Assembly (NCBI RefSeq): GCF_002003665.1
Contig: NZ_JATM01000001.1
Coordinates: forward strand, 434,001-498,000
DNA length: 64,000 nt
DNA from: Bombella intestini
Lineage (GTDB): Bacteria > Pseudomonadota > Alphaproteobacteria > Acetobacterales > Acetobacteraceae
Direction: 5' to 3'
Below, piece by piece: positions 1 through 7,774 of the stretch (the first letter of the stretch is position 1; the number at the start of each line of letters is the position of its first letter). The notes under the pieces were generated by a model. The model ran no database searches, was not told the origin of the DNA, and saw only the letters and a program-made list of their open reading frames with translations. The translations under genes were made by a program, and so were the position numbers.

Positions 1-71
1 TGCCAACCATAAGGTCATTGCCTCCAAAACTCGTCAAAAATCCTCTTCTTCTAAGATAGCGGGCGAATAAG

Positions 72-129
72 TTAATCTATTTTACCTATGGAAACCACAT
101 AGACTTAATCCATTTATCTATTTTCCTAT
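72..129 (+). promoter_or_regulatory. AT-rich leader with two direct repeats upstream of the first sldBA operon
   Basis: The AT-rich stretch before sldB-1 holds two similar elements, AATCTATTTTACCTAT at 74-89 and TTATCTATTTTCCTAT at 114-129, about 40 bp apart. The same pair in the same order and near-same spacing precedes the second operon (2823-2877). This conservation suggests a shared operator, promoter region or transcript leader. I cannot name the regulator, and I see no convincing -35/-10 pair. Bases 1-71 hold nothing I can assign. Confidence 0.4.
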
Positions 130-186
130 CTCCCAGAAATGCCTCCATAGTTACGGCATGGTTTCTGCTAAACTGGAGATAGTGCC

Positions 187-564
187 GTGTCACCATCATC
201 TTCCAGGCCGAAGCTGGGAATTGCGAGCCTAATTACCTACGCTCTGGCTCTACTAATCCTACTCTTTGGTCTTTATTTCGTCATTTTTGGTTCATGGCTC
301 ATTCTTTTGGGTGGGTCCTGGTATTACGCCCCATGCGGGATCCTTCTCTGCATTTCTGGTGTCTATCTCTTTCGCCAAAACCCTGTGGGAGCCTGGAGCT
401 ATTTGCTCGCTTGGGCCCTGACTATACCTTGGACCATCTATGAAGTTGGCTTCCACTTCTGGGGATGGCTACCTCGCCTCTTCGGCCCCACCCTGCTGGC
501 TATTGCCGTTGCTGCCTGCGTACCTCACCTTCTTCGTAACCAGAAGGAACACCACAATGCGTAA
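187..564 (+). CDS. sldB: Membrane-anchor subunit of a PQQ-dependent polyol dehydrogenase (SldB-like), copy 1
   Basis: This 125-residue, almost wholly hydrophobic protein has about four membrane segments and resembles SldB of acetic acid bacteria, which in turn resembles the N-terminal membrane domain of the one-piece membrane glucose dehydrogenase. By family knowledge it anchors the periplasmic catalytic subunit to the inner membrane and is needed for electron transfer to ubiquinone. The start is GTG at 187, preceded by CTGGAGATAG as ribosome binding site; the second copy has the same arrangement. It overlaps the start of sldA-1 by 8 nt, so the two are translationally coupled. The real substrate (sorbitol, glycerol, arabitol or another polyol) cannot be read from sequence. 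Confidence 0.88.
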   Translation: MSPSSSRPKLGIASLITYALALLILLFGLYFVIFGSWLILLGGSWYYAPCGILLCISGVYLFRQNPVGAWSYLLAWALTIPWTIYEVGFHFWGWLPRLFGPTLLAIAVAACVPHLLRNQKEHHNA

Positions 565-2767
565 TCAGGCTTATCTCCTCGGGGTTCTTCTGGCAGGTAC
601 CGTTCTGGGTGCCTCACTTCCCTTCCAGACGGCTCGAGCACAGATCCCGCCGTCCGTTGAGACGCCCGGCCCGGATAATGACACCCCGGTAGCGGAACAG
701 GCAACGTCTAGCATTTTCCATGACCCGGCCCCTGGAACACCGCAACCGCCCAGCGTCAATCCAGCCAATCTGCCGGACATTGATGAACTGGCGATTGATC
801 AGCTACCGCAGGCTGTTCCGCAGCAAAGTGCCAATCCCAAGCCGGAGGACTGGCCCGCTTACGGGCGTGACGATCAAGCCACACGCTTCTCTCCCCTGAC
901 ACAAATCACACCGGAAAATGTCGGGAAATTGCAGCGGGCCTTTGTCTATCATACCGGCAGCCTCCCCCCTAAAGACAAACCCAATAAATGGGCTGCAGAA
1001 ACTACGCCAATCAAGGTTGGGGATTCCTTGTATCTCTGCTCAGCCACCAACGACATGATGCGTGTTGATGCGGCTACGGGGCAGGAAAAATGGCACTTCC
1101 ATGCCCATGAAAGCTATGACGCCATTCCCTACACCGCTGCGTGTAAGGCTGTCACCTACTACACCTCCTCCACCGCTGCGGAGGGACAACCCTGCCATAA
1201 CCGCATCATCGAATCGACATTAGACAATCGACTGATTGCCGTTGATGCTGATGACGGCAAGCTCTGCGAGAGCTTTGGCCATGGTGGGCAAGTCAATCTT
1301 ATGCAGGGCATGGGCTGGTCCGTCCCCGGCTTTGTAGCCATGACAACAGCACCTCCCATCATCAATGGCGTGATTGTCGTCAATCATGAAGTGCTGGACG
1401 GCCAACGCCGCTGGGCACCGTCCGGTGTCATCCGGGGGTATGATGCCGAAAGCGGTAAGTTCCTCTGGGCATGGGATGTCAATAATCCAAACGATCATCA
1501 CCAGCCAGACAAAGACCATTATTACAGCCGTGGTACGCCTAACTCTTGGGCTGCCATGACGGGCGATAATGCTTTGGGCTTGGTTTATGTTCCCACGGGT
1601 AACTCTGCCGCTGACTATTACAGCGCCATGCGGAGCGATGCAGAGAACAAGGTTTCATCCTCTGTAGTCGCACTGGATGTCCGCACCGGTGAGCCACGCT
1701 GGGTCTTCCAAACCGTCCATAAAGATGTCTGGGATTATGATATCGGCTCTCAAGCCACGCTGTTCGACTATCACGCTGATGATGGCAGTGTCATTCCCGC
1801 CCTCATTATGCCTACAAAACGGGGGCAGACCTTCATCCTCGACCGCCGGACAGGAAAACCCCTGCCAGATTTCCCTGTCGTGGAAAAACCTGCTCCTAGC
1901 CCCGGCTTTGTTAAAGATGACCCACGGGCTCCAACACAGCCTTGGTCTGTCGGTGTGCCCCGCCTTGGCTTCCCGCCACTGACAGAAGCAGCCACATGGG
2001 GCATCTCCCCTCTGGATCAACTGGCTTGCCGTATCAAGTTCCGGCGTGCCCATTATGTTGGTGAGTTCACCCCCCCTACCATCAAACAACCGTGGCTTGA
2101 ATATCCCGGCTATAATGGCGGTAGCGATTGGGGTAGCATTTCCTACAACCCGCAGACAGGCATCATGCTCGCCAACTGGAGCAGCCTGCCTATGTATGAT
2201 CAGCTGGTGAGCCGCAAGAAAGCTGACAAGATGGGGCTCATTCCTATCGACTCACCGCAGTACAACCCTGGTGCAGGTGGTGCTGAAGGCAACGGGGCAC
2301 AGGCACAGACACCATATGGTATTGTTGTTACTCCTTACTGGAACAGCTTTACCCAGATGATGTGCAATGAGCCGCCCTATGGGTTGATTACGGCCATTGA
2401 CCTGAAAGCGCATAAGGTCCTTTGGCAAAAGCCACTTGGTTCAGCTCGTGCCAATGGCCCCTGGGGTATACCGACAGGCTTGCCTCTGACCATCGGCACA
2501 CCAAACAACGGTGGGTCTGTCATGACAGCAGGCGGCGTGGCCTTCATCGGTGCTTCGACCGATAATCAAATACACGCCATTGATCTCAAGACAGGCAAGA
2601 CGCTCTGGACTGATGTCCTGCCCGGCGGAGGACAGGCCAATGCCATGACCTATGCCGTGAATGGTCGGCAATATGTTGCCATCATGGCAGGGGGGCATCA
2701 TTTTATGCGTAGCCCTGTTTCTGATGCTCTGGTCGTCTATGCGCTACCAGAGGGTGATAAAAAATAA
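557..2767 (+). CDS. sldA: PQQ-dependent polyol dehydrogenase catalytic subunit (SldA-like), copy 1
   Basis: This 736-residue periplasmic quinoprotein oxidises a polyol or sugar alcohol and passes electrons to ubiquinone through SldB. The N-terminus is a Sec signal peptide ending near ARA-Q (about residue 28). The body is the eight-bladed PQQ propeller with repeated W-docking segments; the opening blade motif (YGRDDQATRFSPL) lies near residue 100. The likely catalytic acid sits in WDYDIGS near residue 392 and the conserved PQQ-contact lysine in PTKRGQTF near 419. I chose ATG 557 because it gives the signal peptide and overlaps the sldB stop by 8 nt; the in-frame extension back to 440 lies inside sldB and is rejected. 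Long stretches are almost identical to copy 2. Confidence 0.9.
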   Translation: MRNQAYLLGVLLAGTVLGASLPFQTARAQIPPSVETPGPDNDTPVAEQATSSIFHDPAPGTPQPPSVNPANLPDIDELAIDQLPQAVPQQSANPKPEDWPAYGRDDQATRFSPLTQITPENVGKLQRAFVYHTGSLPPKDKPNKWAAETTPIKVGDSLYLCSATNDMMRVDAATGQEKWHFHAHESYDAIPYTAACKAVTYYTSSTAAEGQPCHNRIIESTLDNRLIAVDADDGKLCESFGHGGQVNLMQGMGWSVPGFVAMTTAPPIINGVIVVNHEVLDGQRRWAPSGVIRGYDAESGKFLWAWDVNNPNDHHQPDKDHYYSRGTPNSWAAMTGDNALGLVYVPTGNSAADYYSAMRSDAENKVSSSVVALDVRTGEPRWVFQTVHKDVWDYDIGSQATLFDYHADDGSVIPALIMPTKRGQTFILDRRTGKPLPDFPVVEKPAPSPGFVKDDPRAPTQPWSVGVPRLGFPPLTEAATWGISPLDQLACRIKFRRAHYVGEFTPPTIKQPWLEYPGYNGGSDWGSISYNPQTGIMLANWSSLPMYDQLVSRKKADKMGLIPIDSPQYNPGAGGAEGNGAQAQTPYGIVVTPYWNSFTQMMCNEPPYGLITAIDLKAHKVLWQKPLGSARANGPWGIPTGLPLTIGTPNNGGSVMTAGGVAFIGASTDNQIHAIDLKTGKTLWTDVLPGGGQANAMTYAVNGRQYVAIMAGGHHFMRSPVSDALVVYALPEGDKK

Positions 2768-2778
2768 TTAACCAACTT

Positions 2779-2815
2779 ACTGGCCACATGAATAAATCAT
2801 GTGGCCAGTATTTTT
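2779..2815 (+). terminator. Rho-independent terminator of the first sldBA operon
   Basis: A perfect 12-bp stem (ACTGGCCACATG / CATGTGGCCAGT) with a 7-nt loop is followed by ATTTTT, starting 11 nt after the sldA-1 stop codon. It separates the two sldBA units, so copy 2 probably has its own promoter. Confidence 0.85.
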
Positions 2816-2822
2816 AAAAAAT

Positions 2823-2877
2823 TAATCTAATTTACCTATAAAATATATAGAACTATCTTATTTATCTATTTTTCTAT
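2823..2877 (+). promoter_or_regulatory. Leader repeats upstream of the second sldBA operon
   Basis: AATCTAATTTACCTAT at 2824-2839 and TTTATCTATTTTTCTATT at 2860-2877 repeat the motif pair seen before copy 1, about 40 bp apart. The surrounding AT-rich sequence is more diverged than the repeats, which suggests they are under selection. The binding partner is unknown. Confidence 0.4.
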
Positions 2878-2934
2878 TCCGATATTATTCCCTCATAGTC
2901 ACAGTATGTTCTTTATTTTACTGGAGACAGAACT

Positions 2935-3315
2935 GTGTCTTTTTTCTCTTATCCGAAGAAGAAACCAGGGGTCGCCGATGTGGTCGTCTGGGTACTTGCC
3001 CTGTTGATTCTGCTCTTCGGTCTTTATTTCGTTATTTTTGGTTCATGGCTCATTCTTTTAGGTGGGTCCTGGTATTACACCCCATGCGGAATCCTCCTCT
3101 GTATTTCTGGTGTTTACCTCTTCCGCCAGAACCTTGCGGGTGCGTGGGGCTATTTGCTCGCTTGGGCTCTGACCATACCTTGGACAATCTATGAGGTCGG
3201 CTTCCACTTCTGGGGGTGGCTGCCTCGCCTCTTCGGCCCCACCCTACTGGCTATTGCCGTTGCTGCTTGCATACCTCACCTTCTCCGTAACCAGAAAGTC
3301 AGTATCGATGCGTAA
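2935..3315 (+). CDS. sldB: Membrane-anchor subunit of a PQQ-dependent polyol dehydrogenase (SldB-like), copy 2
   Basis: This 126-residue protein is a paralog of the first sldB. The first 20 or so residues differ, while the following membrane segments are nearly identical, including the shared VIFGSWLILLGGSWYY stretch. It should act as inner-membrane anchor and quinone-reactive partner of the adjacent catalytic subunit. The start is GTG 2935 after CTGGAGACAG, matching copy 1. It overlaps the following sldA by 8 nt in the same way as copy 1. Whether each SldB pairs only with its own SldA cannot be told from sequence. Confidence 0.88.
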   Translation: MSFFSYPKKKPGVADVVVWVLALLILLFGLYFVIFGSWLILLGGSWYYTPCGILLCISGVYLFRQNLAGAWGYLLAWALTIPWTIYEVGFHFWGWLPRLFGPTLLAIAVAACIPHLLRNQKVSIDA

Positions 3316-5503
3316 TCAGGCCTATCTTCTTGGTATCCTTCTGAGCGGTACTATGCTCGGTGCATCATTCCCAGTAGCACAGGCACAGGAAGCCGCTCCC
3401 CCTAGCACCGCTCATAGAGCCATCCCTCCAGAGGACGTAGCCTCCAGCATTTATCATCCGCCCGCCCCCGAAACGCCACAGGCGACGGGTGTCAATTCGG
3501 CCAACTTGCCGGATATTGACGAGCTGCCGATTGACCAGTTGCCACAAGCTGTTCCGCAGGAGAGTGCCAACCCCAAGCCAGAGGACTGGCCTGCCTACGG
3601 GCACGATGACAGAGCAACACGCTACTCCCCATTAAAGCAAATTACTCCGGAGAATGTCGGGAAACTGCAACGGGCCTTCGTCTATCACACGGGCGTTCTG
3701 GTCCCTAAGGGTAACCTCAACCGGCTGGCACCAGAGACCACACCCATCAAGGTTGGAGATTCCTTGTATCTCTGCTCAGCCACCAACGACATGATGCGCA
3801 TTGATGCCACAACGGGCAAAGAGAAATGGCGTTTCCACTCTCACGAGAGTTACGATGCTATCCCCTTCACATCTGCCTGTAAGTCCGTCACCTATTATAC
3901 CTCGTCCACGGTACCAGAAGGGCAGCCCTGCCATAACCGCATTATTGAAGGCACTCTGGATAACCGCATGATCGCCGTGAACGCTGATGACGGCAAACTC
4001 TGCGAGAGCTTTGGCCATGGTGGGCAAGTCAACCTCATGCAAGGCATGGGCTGGTCCGTGCCTCGTTTTGTCGGGGTTACCAGCCCGGTTCCCATCATCA
4101 ATGGCGTGATTGTCGTCAATCATGAAGTGCTGGACGGCCAACGCCGCTGGGCACCGTCTGGTGTCATCCGAGGGTATGATGCCGAAAGCGGTAAGTTCCT
4201 CTGGGCATGGGATGTCAATAATCCAAACGATCATCACCAGCCGGACAAAGACCATTACTACAGCCGTGGTACGCCCAACTCGTGGACGGCCATGACCGGC
4301 GATAATGCCCTAGGGTTGGTTTATGTCCCTATGGGCAACTCTTCCGCTGACTATTACAGCGCCATGCGGAGCGATGCAGAGAACAAGGTTTCATCCTCTG
4401 TAGTCGCACTGGATGTCCGCACCGGTGAGCCACGCTGGGTCTTCCAGACCGTCCATAAGGATGTCTGGGATTATGACATCGGCTCTCAGGCCACGCTGTT
4501 CGACTATCACGCTGATGATGGCAGTGTCATTCCCGCCCTCATCATGCCTACAAAACGGGGGCAGACCTTCATCCTCGACCGCCGGACAGGAAAACCTCTG
4601 CCAGATTTCCCCGTCGTGGAAAAACCCGTCCCAACCGAAGGTGGCGTGAAGGATGACCAGCGTACACAAACGCAGCCATGGTCTGTCGGTGTGCCTCGTC
4701 TTGGTTTCCCAAAGCTCACAGAAGCCGACATGTGGGGTATGTCGCCACTGGATCAACTCGCTTGCCGCATCAAGTTCCGGCGTGCCCATTATGTTGGTGA
4801 GTTCACACCACCCTCCCTCAACCGTCCGTGGATTGAAGCCCCGGGCTACAATGGCGGCAGTGACTGGGGCAGTATTTCCTATAATCCGCAAACAGGAATC
4901 GTACTGGCAAATTGGAACAATGTTCCCATGTACAACCAGCTTGTAACCCGGAAAACAGCGGACCAACTACGTCTGATCCCAGTCGATGTTCCCCAATACA
5001 CACCACGTCACGGCATGACAGCCGGTAATGCAGCACAAGCCGAAACACCTTACGGTGCCCTAGTTGGCCCCTTCTGGAACGAATTTACGAGAGTGATGTG
5101 CAATGCTCCACCCTACGGCATGGTCACCGCCATCGACCTAAAAGCTCATAAGGTCCTCTGGCAGCGTCCCTTTGGTTCGGCTCGCGCTAATGGACCGTGG
5201 GGCATACCGACAGGCATGCCGCTAACAATCGGTACACCAAACAACGGTGGGTCCGTCATGACGGCGGGCGGTGTCGCCTTCATCGGTGCTTCCAGTGACA
5301 ATCAGATCCATGCCATTGACCTTAAAACGGGCAAAACACTCTGGACTGATGTACTTCCCGGCGGCGGGCAAGCCAATGCCATGACCTATGCCGTAAATGG
5401 CCGGCAGTATGTCGCCATCATGGCGGGAGGGCATCACCTTATGGGAACACCTGTCTCCGATCAGTTGGTCGTTTATGCTCTGCCAGAGCAGGATGAAAAA
5501 TAA
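3308..5503 (+). CDS. sldA: PQQ-dependent polyol dehydrogenase catalytic subunit (SldA-like), copy 2
   Basis: This 731-residue paralog of the first SldA has a signal peptide ending near AQA-Q, the PQQ propeller, WDYDIGS near residue 386 and PTKRGQTF near 414. It is intact and full length, so both copies look functional. Differences cluster in the N-terminal linker (residues about 30-60), the loop near residue 140, the segment near 440, and the segment around residues 550-600; these may alter substrate range or expression. Two internal blocks match copy 1 at about 98 percent DNA identity. The start ATG 3308 overlaps sldB-2 by 8 nt; the in-frame upstream extension is rejected. Confidence 0.9.
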   Translation: MRNQAYLLGILLSGTMLGASFPVAQAQEAAPPSTAHRAIPPEDVASSIYHPPAPETPQATGVNSANLPDIDELPIDQLPQAVPQESANPKPEDWPAYGHDDRATRYSPLKQITPENVGKLQRAFVYHTGVLVPKGNLNRLAPETTPIKVGDSLYLCSATNDMMRIDATTGKEKWRFHSHESYDAIPFTSACKSVTYYTSSTVPEGQPCHNRIIEGTLDNRMIAVNADDGKLCESFGHGGQVNLMQGMGWSVPRFVGVTSPVPIINGVIVVNHEVLDGQRRWAPSGVIRGYDAESGKFLWAWDVNNPNDHHQPDKDHYYSRGTPNSWTAMTGDNALGLVYVPMGNSSADYYSAMRSDAENKVSSSVVALDVRTGEPRWVFQTVHKDVWDYDIGSQATLFDYHADDGSVIPALIMPTKRGQTFILDRRTGKPLPDFPVVEKPVPTEGGVKDDQRTQTQPWSVGVPRLGFPKLTEADMWGMSPLDQLACRIKFRRAHYVGEFTPPSLNRPWIEAPGYNGGSDWGSISYNPQTGIVLANWNNVPMYNQLVTRKTADQLRLIPVDVPQYTPRHGMTAGNAAQAETPYGALVGPFWNEFTRVMCNAPPYGMVTAIDLKAHKVLWQRPFGSARANGPWGIPTGMPLTIGTPNNGGSVMTAGGVAFIGASSDNQIHAIDLKTGKTLWTDVLPGGGQANAMTYAVNGRQYVAIMAGGHHLMGTPVSDQLVVYALPEQDEK

Positions 5504-5511
5504 CCGACTCC

Positions 5512-5543
5512 TTCTGGCTGTCTGATCTTCCAGACAGCCAGAA
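5512..5543. terminator. Strong hairpin after sldA-2, no U-tract
   Basis: A perfect 13-bp stem (TTCTGGCTGTCTG / CAGACAGCCAGAA) with a 6-nt loop starts 9 nt after the sldA-2 stop. No T-run follows on the + strand, so it may end transcription with help or protect the mRNA 3' end rather than act as a textbook terminator. Confidence 0.55.
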
Positions 5544-5571
5544 GAACGCCTTGACCAAAACGATAGGCATC

Positions 5572-5602
5572 AAAAAAGCGGAGACCTGCCGGTACTCCGC
5601 TT
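5572..5602 (-). terminator. Rho-independent terminator for the small leftward gene
   Basis: On the minus strand an 8-bp stem (AAGCGGAG / CTCCGCTT) is followed at once by a T-run. It lies about 45 nt past the stop of the 84-residue gene at 5647-5901 and supports that gene as a real transcription unit. Confidence 0.7.
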
Positions 5603-5646
5603 CATCATACATCTGACCCGTAGCTATATCAGACCGTGTCGTGGTC

Positions 5647-5901
5647 TCAGCGTGGGTTTGTCGGCGGACAATTGCAGCCTCGTGTCGGATCCGAAGAACG
5701 CCGAACAATATGATGATCTATCCATTCTGAAACCAGAAGACGGGCCTCTGGCAGAGACGATTCTGGGTGATGTATCCGATACAGGGTAGTGCAAGCAGCA
5801 AAAATGCTCATCTCACTCTGCCCCATATCATGCAGCTCCTGATAAGCTGTAATTACGGCGCGTTCGCATTTACGACCGATATGACCGGTTGCAACTTTCA
5901 T
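5647..5901 (-). CDS. Small hypothetical protein, probably conserved
   Basis: I do not recognise this 84-residue protein by name. The central part (about residues 14-65) reads like a folded helical domain, with ELHDMGQSE, ACTTLYRIHHPE and EARLLVSEWIDHH; the C-terminal tail is Cys/Pro/Arg-rich and looks disordered. It has no signal peptide or membrane segment, so it should be cytoplasmic. ATG 5901 follows AAGGGTATGGGAT as a plausible ribosome binding site. It has its own terminator at 5572-5602 and lies alone between sldA-2 and pyrE on the opposite strand. The His and Cys content could allow metal binding, but that is speculation. Confidence 0.65.
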   Translation of the reverse strand: MKVATGHIGRKCERAVITAYQELHDMGQSEMSIFAACTTLYRIHHPESSLPEARLLVSEWIDHHIVRRSSDPTRGCNCPPTNPR

Positions 5902-6106
5902 ATCCCATACCCTTACAATACCCTGTTCCCCGAAGGAAAAACCTTCATCGAGAAAGACAGGACTTCCTCATCGCTCCTGCCAATAACAGAATAAAGCGTC
6001 ATCAATAAGGAGAATAGGCAAAAAAGGCATCTTTACCCTACCCCTCTCCCCTTCTAACGGGTAGATGTCTCCAAAGGAACCATTTTTCGAGATTACGGAG
6101 AGAATA

Positions 6107-6850
6107 ATGCCTGCATCTGGCACAGCATCAAATCTGGGCATCCGCCCCACACAGTGGGACCGTGATGCTGCGCTGACAACGGCGCGCATTCTTCTGGAAA
6201 TCAAGGCCATTAACTTCCGCCCCAGCGAGCCTTACACACTGACCTCCGGCTGGAAGTCCCCGGTTTATATCGACTGCCGTAAGATTATTTTCTTCCCTCG
6301 TGCCCGTAAGAAGCTGATGGAACTGGCCGTTGAAAAGATTGGTCGGCACATCGGCTATGAGAGCATTGATGCTGTTGTAGGTGGTGAGACAGCCGGTATT
6401 CCTTTTTCCGCATGGATTGCCGACCGCTTGATGACGCCTATGGCCTATGTTCGCAAAAAGCCAAAAGGGTTTGGCCGCAATGCACAGATTGAAGGCGATG
6501 TGCCAGAAGGTATGCGCACTCTGTTGGTGGAAGACCTGACAACAGACGGTGCCTCCAAGATCCGCTTCGCCAATGCTCTGCGGGAGGCTGGGGCCATTGT
6601 GGATCATACGTTTGTGGTCTTCTTCTATGGCGTTTTCCCCGGTGCGCAAAAGACCCTGCAAGAGATGGGCATCAGCCTGCACGCTCTCTGCACATGGTGG
6701 GACGTGCTGGAAGCCTGTGCCGATGGTCAGTATTTCTCCGCTGAAGATAGCGCAGAGGTTCGCCGCTTCCTTGAAGACCCGTGCAGCTGGTCCAAAGCTC
6801 ATGGTGGCGTAGGTAGCGCAGAGGAGGCACTCGCCTTTAAGCGAGGCTAA
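6107..6850 (+). CDS. pyrE: Orotate phosphoribosyltransferase
   Basis: PyrE joins orotate to PRPP to give OMP in de novo pyrimidine synthesis; pyrC of the same pathway is at 31.2 kb. The 247-residue protein shows the type I PRTase fold with the PRPP loop LLVEDLTTDGASK near residues 139-151 and the substrate region TLTSGWKSPVYIDCR near 45-59. I chose ATG 6107 because GGAGAG sits 4 nt upstream; an in-frame ATG at 6065 would add 14 residues without a good ribosome binding site. The 205-nt stretch before it (5902-6106) holds only a weak 6-bp inverted repeat at 6038-6064. Confidence 0.95.
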   Translation: MPASGTASNLGIRPTQWDRDAALTTARILLEIKAINFRPSEPYTLTSGWKSPVYIDCRKIIFFPRARKKLMELAVEKIGRHIGYESIDAVVGGETAGIPFSAWIADRLMTPMAYVRKKPKGFGRNAQIEGDVPEGMRTLLVEDLTTDGASKIRFANALREAGAIVDHTFVVFFYGVFPGAQKTLQEMGISLHALCTWWDVLEACADGQYFSAEDSAEVRRFLEDPCSWSKAHGGVGSAEEALAFKRG

Positions 6851-6905
6851 TTCATCTCCTCCACACTCCCCAGCAGGAGATGAAAGGCACTAGTCTTTCA
6901 TCTCC
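6851..6905. other. Two mutually exclusive hairpins between pyrE and murI
   Basis: TTCATCTCCT (6851-6860) can pair with AGGAGATGAA (6875-6884), and the overlapping GGAGATGAAAG (6876-6886) can pair with CTTTCATCTCC (6895-6905). The middle strand is shared, so only one stem (10 or 11 bp) can form at a time. No T-run follows, so this is not a plain terminator. It may be a 3'-end structure of pyrE, or simply a triplicated motif. Confidence 0.5.
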
Positions 6906-6943
6906 CCTCACTGGTTCCGCCTTTCTCCATTACAGTCAGAGGC

Positions 6944-7774
6944 ATGACCATGCCAGCACCCTCCTCTCCCCGTCTTCTGGTATTTGATTCCGGCATTGGA
7001 GGGCTGGGGGTTGTCCAAGCGCTACGCAGTCTGGCTCCATCTCTCACAATAGACTATCTCGCCGATACGGCCTTATTTCCCTACGGCGAACAGCCGGATG
7101 ATCTCCTACGAGAGCGTATCACTGAGCTGATCTGCAAAGCCTCTGATGCTCTCAAACCCACCCTCATCATCATTGCCTGCAATACGGCTAGCACTCTGGC
7201 TCTCCCCATATTACGAGAACGCCTGACACTCCCTATTGTAGGCTGTGTTCCCCCTATCCGTTGGGCTGGACGGGTATCTGCTAGTCGTACCATCGGCTTA
7301 CTGGCCACCAGTGCCACAGCACGCCGCCCCTATCTGAAGCAACTACACGAAGATTTCGCCGCTGACTGTCGTCTGCTCATTCACGGCTCCCGTCATCTGG
7401 CCAACATGGCAGAACGAGCTTTTCGAGGGGAACAGCTTGAGCCTGCCGAGGTGCAGCAAGAACTAGCGTATCTTTTCCAACAACCTGATGGAAAAGACAT
7501 CGATACTGTCGGGCTGGGCTGCACACATTACACATTTCTGCTACCCTACTTCCAGCGGCTCGGTCCAACCGGCATCATGTGGTTAGACCCTGCCCCTGCT
7601 GTAGCGCAACAGGCCCTCCGGCGGTTGGGAGATGTAGCAGAAGCACCTCCTCCCTCCGGCCTGACAGCGACACCGGATCGCTTCTTCCTGACAGCCCCAC
7701 CACAAAACAACCAAGACCTCGCCAACCATATAGCATGGCTGGGCTTCACCAATGGTTGGGAAATTTTCTCTTAA
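6944..7774 (+). CDS. murI: Glutamate racemase
   Basis: MurI converts L-glutamate to D-glutamate for peptidoglycan. The 276-residue protein has the family's opening motif FDSGIGG (residues 14-20) and both catalytic cysteines, Cys79 in ACNTAS and Cys193 in GCTHY, with length typical of the family. ATG 6944 and ATG 6950 are both possible starts. It converges with the polyprenyl synthase gene, their stop codons overlapping by 4 nt. It stands about 90 nt after pyrE and probably has its own promoter, although the two could be co-transcribed. Confidence 0.95.
   Translation: MTMPAPSSPRLLVFDSGIGGLGVVQALRSLAPSLTIDYLADTALFPYGEQPDDLLRERITELICKASDALKPTLIIIACNTASTLALPILRERLTLPIVGCVPPIRWAGRVSASRTIGLLATSATARRPYLKQLHEDFAADCRLLIHGSRHLANMAERAFRGEQLEPAEVQQELAYLFQQPDGKDIDTVGLGCTHYTFLLPYFQRLGPTGIMWLDPAPAVAQQALRRLGDVAEAPPPSGLTATPDRFFLTAPPQNNQDLANHIAWLGFTNGWEIFS

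Larger units (their letters stand above)
187..5503 (+). repeat. Tandem duplication of the sldB-sldA operon
   Basis: Units 187-2767 and 2935-5503 are head-to-tail paralogous operons with the same gene order, GTG start of sldB, 8-nt overlap and leader repeats. Identity is uneven: 1355-1539 against 4091-4275 differ at 4 of 185 positions and 1610-1860 against 4346-4596 at 5 of 251, while neighbouring blocks are clearly diverged. This points to an old duplication later homogenised by gene conversion. Confidence 0.85.

Noticed and set aside
1-18. Possible start of a leftward gene at the left window edge (CAT at 8-10 or 16-18, with a GGAGG-like site at 21-25 on the minus strand)
   Set aside because: Only three to six codons are visible, so it cannot be supported as a gene.
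440-556. In-frame N-terminal extension of sldA-1 (and the equivalent 3191-3307 for sldA-2)
   Set aside because: It lies wholly inside sldB in another frame and would bury the signal peptide; the ATGs at 557 and 3308 fit the family.
1655-2089. Open frames of 144 and 191 residues antisense to sldA-1 and sldA-2 (1655-2089, 4391-4966)
   Set aside because: They are shadows of the conserved sldA coding sequence, without ribosome binding sites or recognisable domains.
5439-5708. 89-residue minus-strand frame overlapping the sldA-2 end and two hairpins
   Set aside because: It runs across the terminator structures and overlaps the better supported 5647-5901 gene.
6128-6802. 224-residue open frame antisense to pyrE
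   Set aside because: It mirrors the pyrE reading frame fully and has no domain-like features.
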